A stretch of 64,000 nt of DNA, taken from contig NZ_ATLK01000001.1 in the NCBI RefSeq assembly GCF_000737845.1, forward strand, positions 682,001-746,000. The letters run 5' to 3'. Positions 30,203 through 39,852 of the stretch are shown here, piece after piece (positions within the stretch are counted from its first letter, which is position 1; each line of letters opens with the position of its first letter). The DNA is from Bifidobacterium bombi DSM 19703. GTDB taxonomy: Bacteria; Actinomycetota; Actinomycetes; Actinomycetales; Bifidobacteriaceae. A program made the translations under genes and the position numbers. The notes beneath the pieces are model-generated. The model was not told the DNA's origin. It saw only the letters and a list, made by a program, of their open reading frames with translations, and did not search any database.

Positions 30203-30960
30203 CACTCATCCTCATCCAACTGAGCCATGACCTCGTCTGAAGCGGTCCAGTTGCTGTAGATGTTCTGCACATCGTCGAGATCGTCGAGGTTGTCGATGAG
30301 CTTGGAGACCTTGCGTGCATCTTCAAGGCCGAGCTCGACCTCATTGTCAGGCAACATGACCAAATCGGCCGAATCATAATCAATATTGGCCTTCTGCAGC
30401 GCCTCTCGCACCGGCACGATGTCCGAAGGACCGGTCACCACCGAATACACGTCGCCATCATCGACCACGTCCTCGGCGCCAGCCTCGGCGGCGAGTTCGA
30501 ATAGCTTGTCGTAATCAACGCCCTCAGAAGGCACGATAATCTGACCTTTGCGCTCGAAGTTGAAACTTACGGCGCCGTTCGTCGCCAAGGAACCATTGCC
30601 TTTGGTGAGGGTCGAACGCACGTCGGCCGCGGCACGGTTACGGTTATCCGTCAGGCACTCGATGATGAGCCCAACGCCGGCGGGAGCGTAGCCTTCATAC
30701 ACGATAGTCTCGTAATTAGCTGCACCTGCCTCCTCACCCGAACCGCGCTTCACGGCACGCTTGATGTTGTCGGCGGGCATGGAGGATTTCTTTGCCTTGA
30801 CGATGGCGTCATACAACGTCGGATTACCATCGGGATCACCACCGCCCTGACGGGCCGCGATCTCAATGTTCTTGATGAGCTTGGCGAACAGCTTGCCACG
30901 CTTGGCGTCGATGGCGGCCTTCTTGTTTTTGGTGGTCGCCCACTTGGAATGCCCTGACAT
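30202..30960 (-). CDS. yebC: YebC/PmpR-family regulatory protein
   Basis: The 252-residue protein begins [23 protein letters not shown], the family hallmark (residues 1-23), and has the usual three-domain layout with an acidic C-terminus (residues about 210-252). Family members act as transcriptional regulators or assist translation of difficult peptides. AGGAG precedes the ATG. The yebC-ruvC-ruvA-ruvB order is widely conserved. Confidence 0.94.
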   Translation of the reverse strand: MSGHSKWATTKNKKAAIDAKRGKLFAKLIKNIEIAARQGGGDPDGNPTLYDAIVKAKKSSMPADNIKRAVKRGSGEEAGAANYETIVYEGYAPAGVGLIIECLTDNRNRAAADVRSTLTKGNGSLATNGAVSFNFERKGQIIVPSEGVDYDKLFELAAEAGAEDVVDDGDVYSVVTGPSDIVPVREALQKANIDYDSADLVMLPDNEVELGLEDARKVSKLIDNLDDLDDVQNIYSNWTASDEVMAQLDEDE

Positions 30961-31013
30961 ATTGCTCCTAGTAGGAATACGGATACGTTAAACGTACAAA
31001 TTCTATGGCACTT

Positions 31014-32258
31014 TCACGACAAGACTCGAGCATAAACCTCAAGCACCTGATCGGTGACCCTCCCCCAATCGTAGGTGAGGGAACGTTCATAACCGTTTTT
31101 CTGCAGTCTTTTCCGATACTCGCCATCGGCAAGAATCGTGCAGACGCGCTCGGCACAGTCGTCGCCTTTTCCATTGGCGAACAACGCCGCAGCGCGTCCG
31201 TTCTCGGAGACCGCCTGGAAGGCGTCCAGATCCGAAGCGACCACAGCGCATGAAGCAGCCATGGCCTCCACGAGTACAATGCCAAAGCTTTCTCCACCGG
31301 TCTGCGGCGCAACGTAAACGCTCAACGAACGATAAAAACTCGCTTTATCCTTATCGCTGATACGTCCAAGAAATTCGAAATGCCTCTCCAGGGAGCCACT
31401 GGGATCAGTCTTCGCGAGTATCCTGCGGCCATCCTCCTGCCCATCACCGGCGCACAGGAAACGTGCGTGAGGATAACGTTCCAATACTTTCTGAGCGGCG
31501 CGCACAAACACGTCGAAGCCCTTTCGCGATTCGCCAGTACGACCCAGGAAACCAATCGTCGGCCGATCCGGAGTGCCCAGCCACTCACGCCTGACCGGAG
31601 CGCAGGCGAATTGCCTGGTATAGATGCCATTGGGAATGACGCTGACATCCAATGCAGAGGGCGCATAATGCCGCATCGTGTCGTACGCAGCCGGGCTTAC
31701 GCAGATTCCCGCCGCAAGAGGTCTGAGATACCCTCGCAGATAGTTACCGAACACCTTTAATGCAAGGGGATAACGGTTGAAAGCGGAATGAAACGTACCC
31801 ACGAAGGGTGGATGATGCAGCATCGTCAGTGGTTTATGACTGAGCGAAGGCGTTTCCGGCTCGTGCAGGTGAACAATGTCGAAATGCCCCTGTCTTACCC
31901 ACTTTCTGGCCTTGGGACCCACCACCCCGAAATAGCTCAGCCTCGCCACCGAACCGTTGTAATGCACTGAGAACGACGAGTCATTCGTGGTGACCCACAA
32001 CGGCATCTCAGCGGTCCGACGCCCCGGCGACAGCACTTCGACGCTATGCCCGCGTTTCATCAGCTCAATCGCGAAATCCCTGATATGGAATTGAACTCCT
32101 CCCGGAGTCTCGAATGAATAGGGCGAAATGATGCCGACTCGAAGTTTCCTGCCATGCAATGGATCCGCACCATGCACGGCGCCTGACTCAGGCAGCGGAC
32201 CCCCGTCGTACTCGTCTGGGATATTGCCGCTCTCGTCGTTTATACTCATTGACAACAT
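31014..32258 (-). CDS. GT4 glycosyltransferase, phosphatidylinositol alpha-mannosyltransferase (PimA)-like
   Basis: This 414-residue GT-B protein has the N-terminal VGIISPYSFETPGGVQFHI loop (donor and acceptor glycine loop) and the C-terminal nucleotide-sugar motif with the ESFGIVLVEAMA segment, including the EX7E glutamates. It starts at 32258 with GAGG four bases upstream. Its place after a CDP-alcohol phosphotransferase and an LpxL-like acyltransferase copies the actinobacterial pgsA-patA-pimA order for PI-mannoside synthesis. The acceptor is therefore inferred to be a phosphatidylinositol lipid; the sequence alone shows only a retaining GT4. Confidence 0.82.
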   Translation of the reverse strand: MLSMSINDESGNIPDEYDGGPLPESGAVHGADPLHGRKLRVGIISPYSFETPGGVQFHIRDFAIELMKRGHSVEVLSPGRRTAEMPLWVTTNDSSFSVHYNGSVARLSYFGVVGPKARKWVRQGHFDIVHLHEPETPSLSHKPLTMLHHPPFVGTFHSAFNRYPLALKVFGNYLRGYLRPLAAGICVSPAAYDTMRHYAPSALDVSVIPNGIYTRQFACAPVRREWLGTPDRPTIGFLGRTGESRKGFDVFVRAAQKVLERYPHARFLCAGDGQEDGRRILAKTDPSGSLERHFEFLGRISDKDKASFYRSLSVYVAPQTGGESFGIVLVEAMAASCAVVASDLDAFQAVSENGRAAALFANGKGDDCAERVCTILADGEYRKRLQKNGYERSLTYDWGRVTDQVLEVYARVLS

Positions 32259-32375
32259 ATTACCTCAAGCTTGAAATCCGGACACGGTGCATTGAAGACG
32301 AGGTTCCTGAACCGCACAACACGCCCCCGATATGGCCGCGGAGACTGGCTACACATCACGAATCCGAGCGTCGCA

Positions 32376-33395
32376 TCACCCCTGGTCCCTAAGCTGCGAG
32401 CGCTGGCGGTCATCCAGGCGATCCACCACGGTTTGAGGAACATTGCGCAGACGGCTGAAATCGAGGTCCTCCAAAAAAATAGGTTGAAGCATGTGCCAAT
32501 CCTGAGGATGCGCTTTGATCGCCTTGCTCCACTCGTCAACCCAGGCTTGGGAAATCGCATGAATCGCTTCCTCACGCGGTAACGATCGCATGGCTGCAAT
32601 ATCCAACGGCTCACTGATATACACCACATAGCCTTGGGATATCCCCGCCTCTTTACGGCGTCTGCCATGCAGACGCTCTCGGTACATGGTGACCACGAAG
32701 AACGGAAGCCCCGTGTCGAGAGCGAGAGTGGCAGGCCCACGGGCAACGCGGATGATTGACCCGAACGCCTCGACGAACTCACCATTGGGGCCCAGATCAC
32801 GATCCCCCATCAACGGCACCGACGCATGGGTGCCGGTCAGTATCTTTTCGAGCTTCTCGGTAAGATGCGGGGTGCCGGTCAGCAACACGTCTATGCTCAC
32901 CCGTTTACGGATATCGATGAAAGTCTTCAGCAGCTCGTCATCTTTGAGCCGCTCCGCCACGGTCGTCACCGGAGCGAGTCTGTTCGACGCCAGAAGCCCC
33001 TCGTAATCCCAGTTGCCTTGATGCCCTATGGCAATGGGGATTGAAAGGCCTTGTTCATGCGTCACCTTCCGGGCTATGGGATACCCCGGACCCGCGGGTC
33101 GCGTACGCGCGAGAAGACGTCGGGTGCTTTGCGCACCAACGGTCATGGCCTCGGCAAAATAGGTGAAATACGAGCGCATCCCCTGACGTGAAACACGTCG
33201 AAGCTGCCTTCTGGACGGTCTGCGGCCATCGTTGGCGGACGTAAGGACATGGTTGAGATTACGTTCAAGCTGACGCACGCCGGACACATCGAACAACCAC
33301 GCAACATCTGCCGCAACAAGAAACAGACCGCGCAACATGCGCTCCGGGATGACATGCGGATGCTTCGCCAGAAAAACGAGGAAACGGTTGAACAT
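32376..33395 (-). CDS. LpxL/HtrB-type acyltransferase, phosphatidylinositol mannoside acyltransferase-like
   Basis: A membrane-associated acyltransferase of about 339 residues. The HX4D/E motif of the family is seen as His in IAIGHQGNWDYEG, followed by ERLKDDELLKTFIDIRKR and PLMGDRDLG. Neighbours (pgsA upstream, GT4 downstream) suggest it acylates a mannosylated PI lipid, as PatA does in mycobacteria. The start is uncertain: ATG at 33395 gives the usual family N-terminus MFNRFLVFLAKHPHVIP, but starts at 33443 or 33440 would overlap the pgsA stop and allow coupling. Confidence 0.82.
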   Translation of the reverse strand: MFNRFLVFLAKHPHVIPERMLRGLFLVAADVAWLFDVSGVRQLERNLNHVLTSANDGRRPSRRQLRRVSRQGMRSYFTYFAEAMTVGAQSTRRLLARTRPAGPGYPIARKVTHEQGLSIPIAIGHQGNWDYEGLLASNRLAPVTTVAERLKDDELLKTFIDIRKRVSIDVLLTGTPHLTEKLEKILTGTHASVPLMGDRDLGPNGEFVEAFGSIIRVARGPATLALDTGLPFFVVTMYRERLHGRRRKEAGISQGYVVYISEPLDIAAMRSLPREEAIHAISQAWVDEWSKAIKAHPQDWHMLQPIFLEDLDFSRLRNVPQTVVDRLDDRQRSQLRDQG

Positions 33396-33432
33396 GGACT
33401 TTGACCTGATTGAATGATGCTGGTCCGCGATC

Positions 33433-34086
33433 TCATTCACCATCGGCGCGCATCTGCCTGCGGACCTCGAGGATGCGTTGGAACACCGTAATCGTGCCAA
33501 GGACCGCAAGCACGACTTGGAACACCATGAGCCACGCAGGATTGCCAAATACCCCAGAAAGCAGCATGCCCACCAGAATGATGACGAGCCGGTCGCTTCG
33601 TGTGGCTACACCGTTTTTCGCCTCGTACCCCACGGATTCGGCCCGAGCACGGGCATACGAAGTCACCAACGAAGTCATGATGGCATACAGGGACGCCGCG
33701 ATGCCGACCCATGCCACGACATCCCCCTTGGTGACCGCCCCCTCACTGAGGGACATCCCTCCGTGAAGCAGGAAATAGAGCACCACGGCGATGAGGACGG
33801 CCCAGTCCGCGATCCGATCAAGTGTTGAGTCAAGAAAGGCGCCGAACTTGGTACCTCCCGTGGTCAACGCCGCCACAGATCCGTCGAGCGAATCGAAGAC
33901 CACGAACAAGGCCAGCACTATCGATCCCGGCACCAACCAACCGGTGACGCCGGTGGCAATGGAGACCACGATGGTTCCCACCGCCCCAATCACAGTGACC
34001 ATGTCAGCTGTACACCCCAAGGCCACAAGACCCTTGGCAATCGGCTGGATGAGGCGTTTGAACCACGGCCTGAGCTTTTCTAGCAT
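33433..34086 (-). CDS. pgsA: CDP-alcohol phosphatidyltransferase, phosphatidylinositol phosphate synthase-like
   Basis: This 217-residue, six-helix membrane enzyme has the CDP-alcohol motif at about residues 65-90: DSLDGSVAA, then GAFLDSTLD. The canonical Arg of the DGxxAR part is replaced by Ala, which is notable. The family exchanges CMP for an alcohol such as inositol phosphate. Context with PimA-like and PatA-like genes supports PI-phosphate synthesis. It starts 21 bases after thrS. Confidence 0.85.
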   Translation of the reverse strand: MLEKLRPWFKRLIQPIAKGLVALGCTADMVTVIGAVGTIVVSIATGVTGWLVPGSIVLALFVVFDSLDGSVAALTTGGTKFGAFLDSTLDRIADWAVLIAVVLYFLLHGGMSLSEGAVTKGDVVAWVGIAASLYAIMTSLVTSYARARAESVGYEAKNGVATRSDRLVIILVGMLLSGVFGNPAWLMVFQVVLAVLGTITVFQRILEVRRQMRADGE

Positions 34087-34107
34087 AAGTAATCCGTATC
34101 GTCGTTC

Positions 34108-36150
34108 TTATCGAAGGTTGGCAGCGGTACTGGAAAAATCGTCCGCGGAATTGACCTGGATGCGGCGTTTGATGGCATCCAGAATACGGGCCTTCGCCTC
34201 TTCACGGGGAACGCCGTTGAGCTGGCTGCCGTCCCGGAATCTGAAACTCACCGACCCCTTGGATTGATCCTCCTCACCGACGATGAGCGTGAAAGGCACT
34301 TTGGACTTCGAGGCGTTGCGTATCTTCTTGCCGAATCGGTCATCGGAATAGTCGATCTCGCAACGAACCAGTTCACTCTCCAAGGACCTGATGAAATCCT
34401 TGAGATAAGCATTGTACTCATCCGCGACCGGTATGCCGGTGACCTGCACCGGTGCCAGCCAAGCAGGGAAGGCGCCCGCGTAGTGCTCAAGCAGGATGGC
34501 GAAGAACCGTTCGATCGAGCCGAACAACGCACGGTGAATCATGACCGGACGCTGATGGGTGCCGTCGGCTGCCACATACTCCAGTTTGAAGCGTTCGGGC
34601 AAGTTGAAATCCAACTGAATCGTAGAGACCTGCCAAGTACGGCCGATGGCGTCGCGGGCCTGTACGGAGATCTTAGGGCCATAGAACGCGGCACCGCCCG
34701 GATCGTCCACAAGTTCGAGGCCCGATTCCTTAGCCACCTGCTCGAGCGTTGACGTGGCCTCCTCCCATATCTCATCGGATCCGACGAATTTGTCGGGGTC
34801 TTTCGTGGAAAGCTCGAGGTAGAAGTCATTGAGGCCGAAATCCTTAAGCAGCCCGAGAACGAAATTCAATATGGATTTGAGTTCGTCCTTCATCTGCTCC
34901 CTGGTGCAGTAGATGTGGGAATCATCCTGAGTCAAACCACGTACGCGGGTCAGGCCGTGAACCTCACCGCTCTTTTCATAACGATAGACGGTTCCGAACT
35001 CGAAGAGACGCAACGGCAGCTCCTTATATGAGCGCTGACGTGACTTGAAGATGAGATTGTGCATCGGGCAGTTCATGGGTTTGAGGTAATAATCCGAACC
35101 CTGTTTGGTGATGTTGCCCTCGGCGTCACGTTCTTCGTCCAGATGCATCGGCGGGTACATGCCGTCCTTGTACCACTGAAGATGTCCGCTGGTTTCATAG
35201 AGGCCGCCTTTGGTGATGTGCGGCGTCTGAACGAAGCTGTAACCGTTCTTGCGGTGCTGCTCCCTGGAATAGTCCTCCATGGCGTTAATGACCGCAGCGC
35301 CCTTGGGGTGAAACACAGGCAGGCCGGGCCCTATCTCCTCGGGGAACGAGAACAGGTCCATCTCCTGTCCTAGCCTGCGGTGGTCGCGCTTGGCCGCTTC
35401 CTCCATACGGGTCTGGTAGGCCTTGAGATCGTCCTTGGTAGCCCATGCGGTGCCGTAGATACGTTGCATGGACGGATTGTGCTCGTCACCAAGCCAATAG
35501 GCCGCAGCCGCACGCTCAAGCTTAAACGCCTTGATGAAATGCGTGTTGGGCAGGTGCGGCCCTTGGCATAAATCAGTCCACACACGCCTGCCTTCACGGT
35601 CGAGATTGTCGTACATGGTGAGTTCCCCGAAATTGGGAACTTCAGTGCCGACGGTCTCGTCGATCTCATCCTCCTTCTTGTCGATGAGCTCAAGCTTGTA
35701 CGGTTGATCCACCTCCTCGGCCTTGGCCGCATCTTTGGAGATGACGCGTCGGCGGAAAGACTGCGCTGAGGCGATGATCTTCTTCATGCGCTGTTCGATC
35801 TGTTTCAGATCGTCGGGAGTGAACGGCTTTTCGACATCGAAATCATAATAGAACCCATTTTCTATGGCTGGGCCGATGCCCAACTTCGCCTCAGGCCAGA
35901 TCTCCTGAACAGCCTGCGCCATGACGTGCGTCGCGGAATGGCGCATGATGGCCAAGCCGTCTTCGGATTCCAATGTGATTGGCTCGACGACGTCACCGTC
36001 ATCAAGCGCCGTGTACAAATCACGGTTCTTCCCATTGATCCTTACTGCGATGATGTCTTTGTCGGAGGCGAAAAGCTCAGTGCCGGTCGACGTGGCCGGC
36101 ACCTCCTTCTTCTCGCCGTTCACTGTGATGAAGATGGTCGGTTCAGCCAT
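34108..36150 (-). CDS. thrS: Threonine-tRNA ligase
   Basis: The 680-residue protein shows an N-terminal TGS domain ([14 protein letters not shown]), the editing domain with [11 protein letters not shown], the class II catalytic core with the zinc Cys in [10 protein letters not shown] and motif 3 around [16 protein letters not shown], and the C-terminal anticodon-binding domain. The start at 36150 has AGAGGA upstream. It is the first gene of the 15-gene cluster running to DUF3017. No T-box signature is recognisable upstream. Confidence 0.97.
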   Translation of the reverse strand: MAEPTIFITVNGEKKEVPATSTGTELFASDKDIIAVRINGKNRDLYTALDDGDVVEPITLESEDGLAIMRHSATHVMAQAVQEIWPEAKLGIGPAIENGFYYDFDVEKPFTPDDLKQIEQRMKKIIASAQSFRRRVISKDAAKAEEVDQPYKLELIDKKEDEIDETVGTEVPNFGELTMYDNLDREGRRVWTDLCQGPHLPNTHFIKAFKLERAAAAYWLGDEHNPSMQRIYGTAWATKDDLKAYQTRMEEAAKRDHRRLGQEMDLFSFPEEIGPGLPVFHPKGAAVINAMEDYSREQHRKNGYSFVQTPHITKGGLYETSGHLQWYKDGMYPPMHLDEERDAEGNITKQGSDYYLKPMNCPMHNLIFKSRQRSYKELPLRLFEFGTVYRYEKSGEVHGLTRVRGLTQDDSHIYCTREQMKDELKSILNFVLGLLKDFGLNDFYLELSTKDPDKFVGSDEIWEEATSTLEQVAKESGLELVDDPGGAAFYGPKISVQARDAIGRTWQVSTIQLDFNLPERFKLEYVAADGTHQRPVMIHRALFGSIERFFAILLEHYAGAFPAWLAPVQVTGIPVADEYNAYLKDFIRSLESELVRCEIDYSDDRFGKKIRNASKSKVPFTLIVGEEDQSKGSVSFRFRDGSQLNGVPREEAKARILDAIKRRIQVNSADDFSSTAANLR

Positions 36151-36505
36151 GGTTGTCCTCTTGCTTTCAGGGTCCGCGTTACGGGTGCAGGCCTGGACGA
36201 TGTTTCTATTGAACACGATATGTGCCAACGGCGACAACCGAAGACTTCACGGGCATATGCCCTGAGCCGGCCCTGTGCACGCCGGACACTGCGCAGCCCG
36301 TCATCGGCACTGTGCTGACGAAGAGTACCCGCAATGGGCAAAGGAGTTCTGCGAATGACGGCACACTAGTATCGACGACATCAGTTACCGGGATAACACT
36401 TCTCCCAGAATAGCCGAACACCCGGTTTCGACGGAACCTTAGAAACCATACAAAACAGGACACTCCTCCAATGTCATAGAGGAAATCGAAACAACACCGA
36501 TACGA
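36151..36505. other. thrS upstream region
   Basis: These 355 bases separate thrS from the tRNA-Gly gene. No open frame looks real. The stretch must hold the thrS promoter, but I could not identify good -35/-10 pairs. Short GC-rich inverted repeats are present and could form a leader structure. I see no T-box consensus. Confidence 0.45.
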
Positions 36506-36581
36506 TGGAGCGGACAACGGGACTCGGACCCGCGGTCTCGACCTTGGCAAGGTCGCGCTTTACCAACTAAGCTATGTCCGC
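36506..36581 (-). tRNA. tRNA-Gly (anticodon GCC), copy with C at position 55
   Basis: The cloverleaf is complete: acceptor GCGGACA/TGTCCGC, anticodon loop TTGCCAA, and an encoded CCA. The T loop reads TCCGAGT instead of TTCGAGT, so the nearly invariant U55 is C. A second copy at 44073-44145 has the normal loop. This copy may be weakly functional or decaying. Confidence 0.88.
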
Positions 36582-36670
36582 AAAGACAACAGTAAGAAGT
36601 CTACTGCATCGTCTGATTTTACGCAATTCAGCGTGGCGCGTCTGAAAGACAGACGCGCCAGCATGCTTTC

Positions 36671-39610
36671 TCACCTCCGCATGGCATTCCTGCGGACGAG
36701 CTTATCACCCTCACTGAGCAGCAACACCGTGAACGCGAGTGCCAGGCAGAACAACCATTGCCTTCCCGAAAGAGGCACGACGCCGAGCACTCCTGCAACC
36801 GGAACGAAGTACATCGCGGCGGCATGAAGCACAAGAGCGCACACAGCTGCGATCATGAGGAAGGGATTGCGCATGGGGCTGAGACGGAACACAGAGACGG
36901 TTTCGCTTCTTGCCGCCAGCGACATGAAGAAATTGAACAGCACAAGCAGTGTCAGCGCCACCGTACGGGCCATGATGACCTCCGCACCGTGACGTACCAT
37001 CACGTCGAAGGTCACGAGGACACATATTCCCATGTAGAGCCCACATAAGGCGGTGCGAAGCCACATCGTGCGTGAAAGCAGACCTTCCTTGGGGTCGCGG
37101 GGAGGAAGCGAGAGTTCATCGCCGTCGCCCGGTTCGAAGGCTAAAGCTATGTCCTGCACTCCGTTGGTGACGAAATTGATCCAGAGCATCTGCAGGGGCA
37201 TGAACAGCATCGGCATGTCGGCAAGCATGTTCACCGCCACGGCCAGCATGGCCGCAAAAGCGGTCGAGAGTAAGAAGAACGCCGATCCGCGTATGGCCTT
37301 GAATGTGACCCTCCCCTGAGCGATTGCCTGTGTAATCGTGACGAAATTGTCATCAGTGAGAATCACGTCGCTGGACTGACGCGCCACGTCGGTGCCGGAT
37401 TTCCCCATGGCGATACCCACCGAAGCCGCCTTGAGGGCCGGCGCGTCGTTCACACCGTCACCGGTGACCGCCACGACATGACCCGCGTCCTGCAAGGTCT
37501 CGACAATCCTCAATTTATCTTGCGGCGATACACGCGCTGCTATCGAGGTCTCGTTAAGGCGAGCCTTGAGCACCTCGTCGCTCATATGCCCCATCTCCGC
37601 ACCGGTTATGGGTTCGTCGGTGTGCGTCAGTCCCAGACTCCTCCCGATTGCACGTGCGGTAAGGGGGTGGTCGCCGGTGATCATCTTCACGTCTATGCCG
37701 GCGCCCTGGCACTTGGCAATGGCCTCTTTCACACCCTCACGAGGCGGATCGATCATGCCTACAAGACCGAGGAACGTCATCCCCGACGGCTGTTCGCAAG
37801 TCGCCGACTGCTCGTTGGAACGCATCGAGGCTGCCTCCTCCGCGTCAAGGCGCTTTTCAGCGACCGCAATGACGCGAAGACCCAAGCCTCCCATTCCTTC
37901 GTAGACGGCGTCCATACGGTCGTCATCCATGGCGATGACCTCATCTGTTCCCGCAGTGTGCTCGCAATCCGCGACGGGAACACAGCCAGCAACGGCCCCC
38001 GGGCCGGCAAGCATCGTCGTGCACATGCCCGCCACAGTGTCCGGAGCGCCTTTGACGTACTGAGTGAAACCGCCGTCCGAATCGCGCCTGACGCACATCG
38101 AATATTTAAGCTCAGGCTCATATGGCATCTCGACGACCACGGAACTGCGCAGATCATCGTCACTCACCGCCTGACTATCGTCAGCGGCCCGAGCCATCGC
38201 CATATCGACGGCATCTCCGCTGTAGACCCTGAGACCATGCTCATCGGTACCACGTTGCGCTTCGTTCGTCATCGCTCCAGCCTTGAGCAGCCGAAGCAAA
38301 GACTGCCTGCGTTGCGGCGACAGGACATCACCGTCCTGTGCATGTCCCTCATCCAAGCCGTAATCCGAAACAGCCGCCTCACCATTCGCCACATCCACGA
38401 GATCTTCGACACCGACGCAGGCCTTCACGACGGTCATTCGGTTCTGGGTAAGCGTACCGGTTTTGTCAGAACCGATCACCGTTGTGGAGCCAAGCGTCTC
38501 AGCCGCAGGCAACGTGCGCACAATAGCATTGTGTTTGGCCATGCGCGAAACGGCGAGAGACATCGCCACGGTCAGAACAATCGGCAGAGCCTCCGGCATC
38601 GCCGCAACCGTAAGCGAAACGGCGGAAAGGAACGAACCCGTAACATCCGCATTGATGATGGAGCCACCCACGAACACGAACAGCGCCACGAGAACCACGG
38701 CGATGGATATCCCCTTCTCGGCACGGTGAACGATATGCTCCAGCGGAGTAGTGGTATCCGTGTCGTGCAACAGCTCGTTGATGGCCCCCAACTCGGTGTC
38801 CTCGCCTGTGGCGACGACCACGCCACGACCGCGGCCGCTGGTCACCATCGTTCCGGAAAAGGCGATGCAGACCTGATCGCCCAATGAGGCGTCCTCATCA
38901 CACGATTCAGTGGACTTTTTGGCATCCTCGCTCTCACCTGTGAGCATGGCCTCATCGATACGCAGATGATTTGTCTCGTAAAGCCTGACGTCCGCCGGCA
39001 CGCGGTCACCGCTTTCCAAGGCCACCACATCCCCTACGACAAGATCGTCGGCGTCTATCGAACACATCTGCCCGTCACGAACCACACGGCAGGTGAGGGC
39101 GGAAAGCGACGAAAGCGCATCGACGGCGTTGCCGGCTTTGATTTCCTGATAAAAGCCGATGACGGCGTTGAGGAGCAGCACGACGAAAATCGCCGCTGCG
39201 TCCACGATATGACGCAGCAGCAGTGTAATGACGCCGCACACGATGAGCACTGCAATCAAAGGGCTTTTGAACTGTTCGACAAACAGTCTCCACTTGGGTT
39301 TGCCTTCGCTTTGGGCGAGCGCATTGGGCCCCGATATCTCCCTACGCCGCGCCGCCTCCGCATCGTCCAGACCGTCGGTGCCGGTGGCCAACAGATCAAG
39401 GGTTTGTTCGGCGCTGATGTGATGCCAGGCTTCCTGCGGAATAGTGCGGAGACACCCGGTACCACGTCGCCCTTCCATCGCAACTTCGGCATCGTGCAAA
39501 GGCTCGGGTCTCAAGGACCCTCCCTCAGTGCGATGCCGCAAGTGATCCCCGGAGACGTTTGCGTTCGTGTCTTTTTCGATTGTTTCTTTTATGTTCTGTT
39601 TTGTCGTCAT
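36671..39610 (-). CDS. P-type cation-translocating ATPase (P2-type)
   Basis: This 979-residue ion pump has the phosphorylation loop SDKTGTLT (Asp382), the actuator motif TGES (224-227), the M4 motif PEALP (339-343), the hinge GDGVNDAPALKAA, and an M5-M6 region NFVTNGVQDIALAFEPGD. These fit the P2 (Ca2+ or related cation) group, though PEALP instead of PEGLP leaves the ion uncertain. The first 55 or so residues, before the cation ATPase N-domain (AWHHISAEQTLDLL), are non-conserved, so the true start could be later. It is not in an obvious operon; a tRNA lies downstream. Confidence 0.88.
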   Translation of the reverse strand: MTTKQNIKETIEKDTNANVSGDHLRHRTEGGSLRPEPLHDAEVAMEGRRGTGCLRTIPQEAWHHISAEQTLDLLATGTDGLDDAEAARRREISGPNALAQSEGKPKWRLFVEQFKSPLIAVLIVCGVITLLLRHIVDAAAIFVVLLLNAVIGFYQEIKAGNAVDALSSLSALTCRVVRDGQMCSIDADDLVVGDVVALESGDRVPADVRLYETNHLRIDEAMLTGESEDAKKSTESCDEDASLGDQVCIAFSGTMVTSGRGRGVVVATGEDTELGAINELLHDTDTTTPLEHIVHRAEKGISIAVVLVALFVFVGGSIINADVTGSFLSAVSLTVAAMPEALPIVLTVAMSLAVSRMAKHNAIVRTLPAAETLGSTTVIGSDKTGTLTQNRMTVVKACVGVEDLVDVANGEAAVSDYGLDEGHAQDGDVLSPQRRQSLLRLLKAGAMTNEAQRGTDEHGLRVYSGDAVDMAMARAADDSQAVSDDDLRSSVVVEMPYEPELKYSMCVRRDSDGGFTQYVKGAPDTVAGMCTTMLAGPGAVAGCVPVADCEHTAGTDEVIAMDDDRMDAVYEGMGGLGLRVIAVAEKRLDAEEAASMRSNEQSATCEQPSGMTFLGLVGMIDPPREGVKEAIAKCQGAGIDVKMITGDHPLTARAIGRSLGLTHTDEPITGAEMGHMSDEVLKARLNETSIAARVSPQDKLRIVETLQDAGHVVAVTGDGVNDAPALKAASVGIAMGKSGTDVARQSSDVILTDDNFVTITQAIAQGRVTFKAIRGSAFFLLSTAFAAMLAVAVNMLADMPMLFMPLQMLWINFVTNGVQDIALAFEPGDGDELSLPPRDPKEGLLSRTMWLRTALCGLYMGICVLVTFDVMVRHGAEVIMARTVALTLLVLFNFFMSLAARSETVSVFRLSPMRNPFLMIAAVCALVLHAAAMYFVPVAGVLGVVPLSGRQWLFCLALAFTVLLLSEGDKLVRRNAMRR

Positions 39611-39852
39611 ATACCCTGGCCTTTCAGATTCGGTCAGCTATGGTGTCAATGTCAATCTGCCTGCAAAATGGACACCTGAAATTCTTCTATTTAATTAATT
39701 TACTTACCCACCATACGGCAAGAGGATGGAATTTCAAGCACTTGCACGGCATATTCCAGAGTTATCAGCGCTCAGCGAAGTCGCGAACCATGCGGATACA
39801 TGACTGGTGACGACCGAGGGCACGATACGACCAGGGTTTCAAAGGCGACAAC

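Noticed and set aside
36151..36505. A T-box leader for thrS
   Set aside because: No T-box consensus or antiterminator could be seen on the minus strand upstream of thrS.
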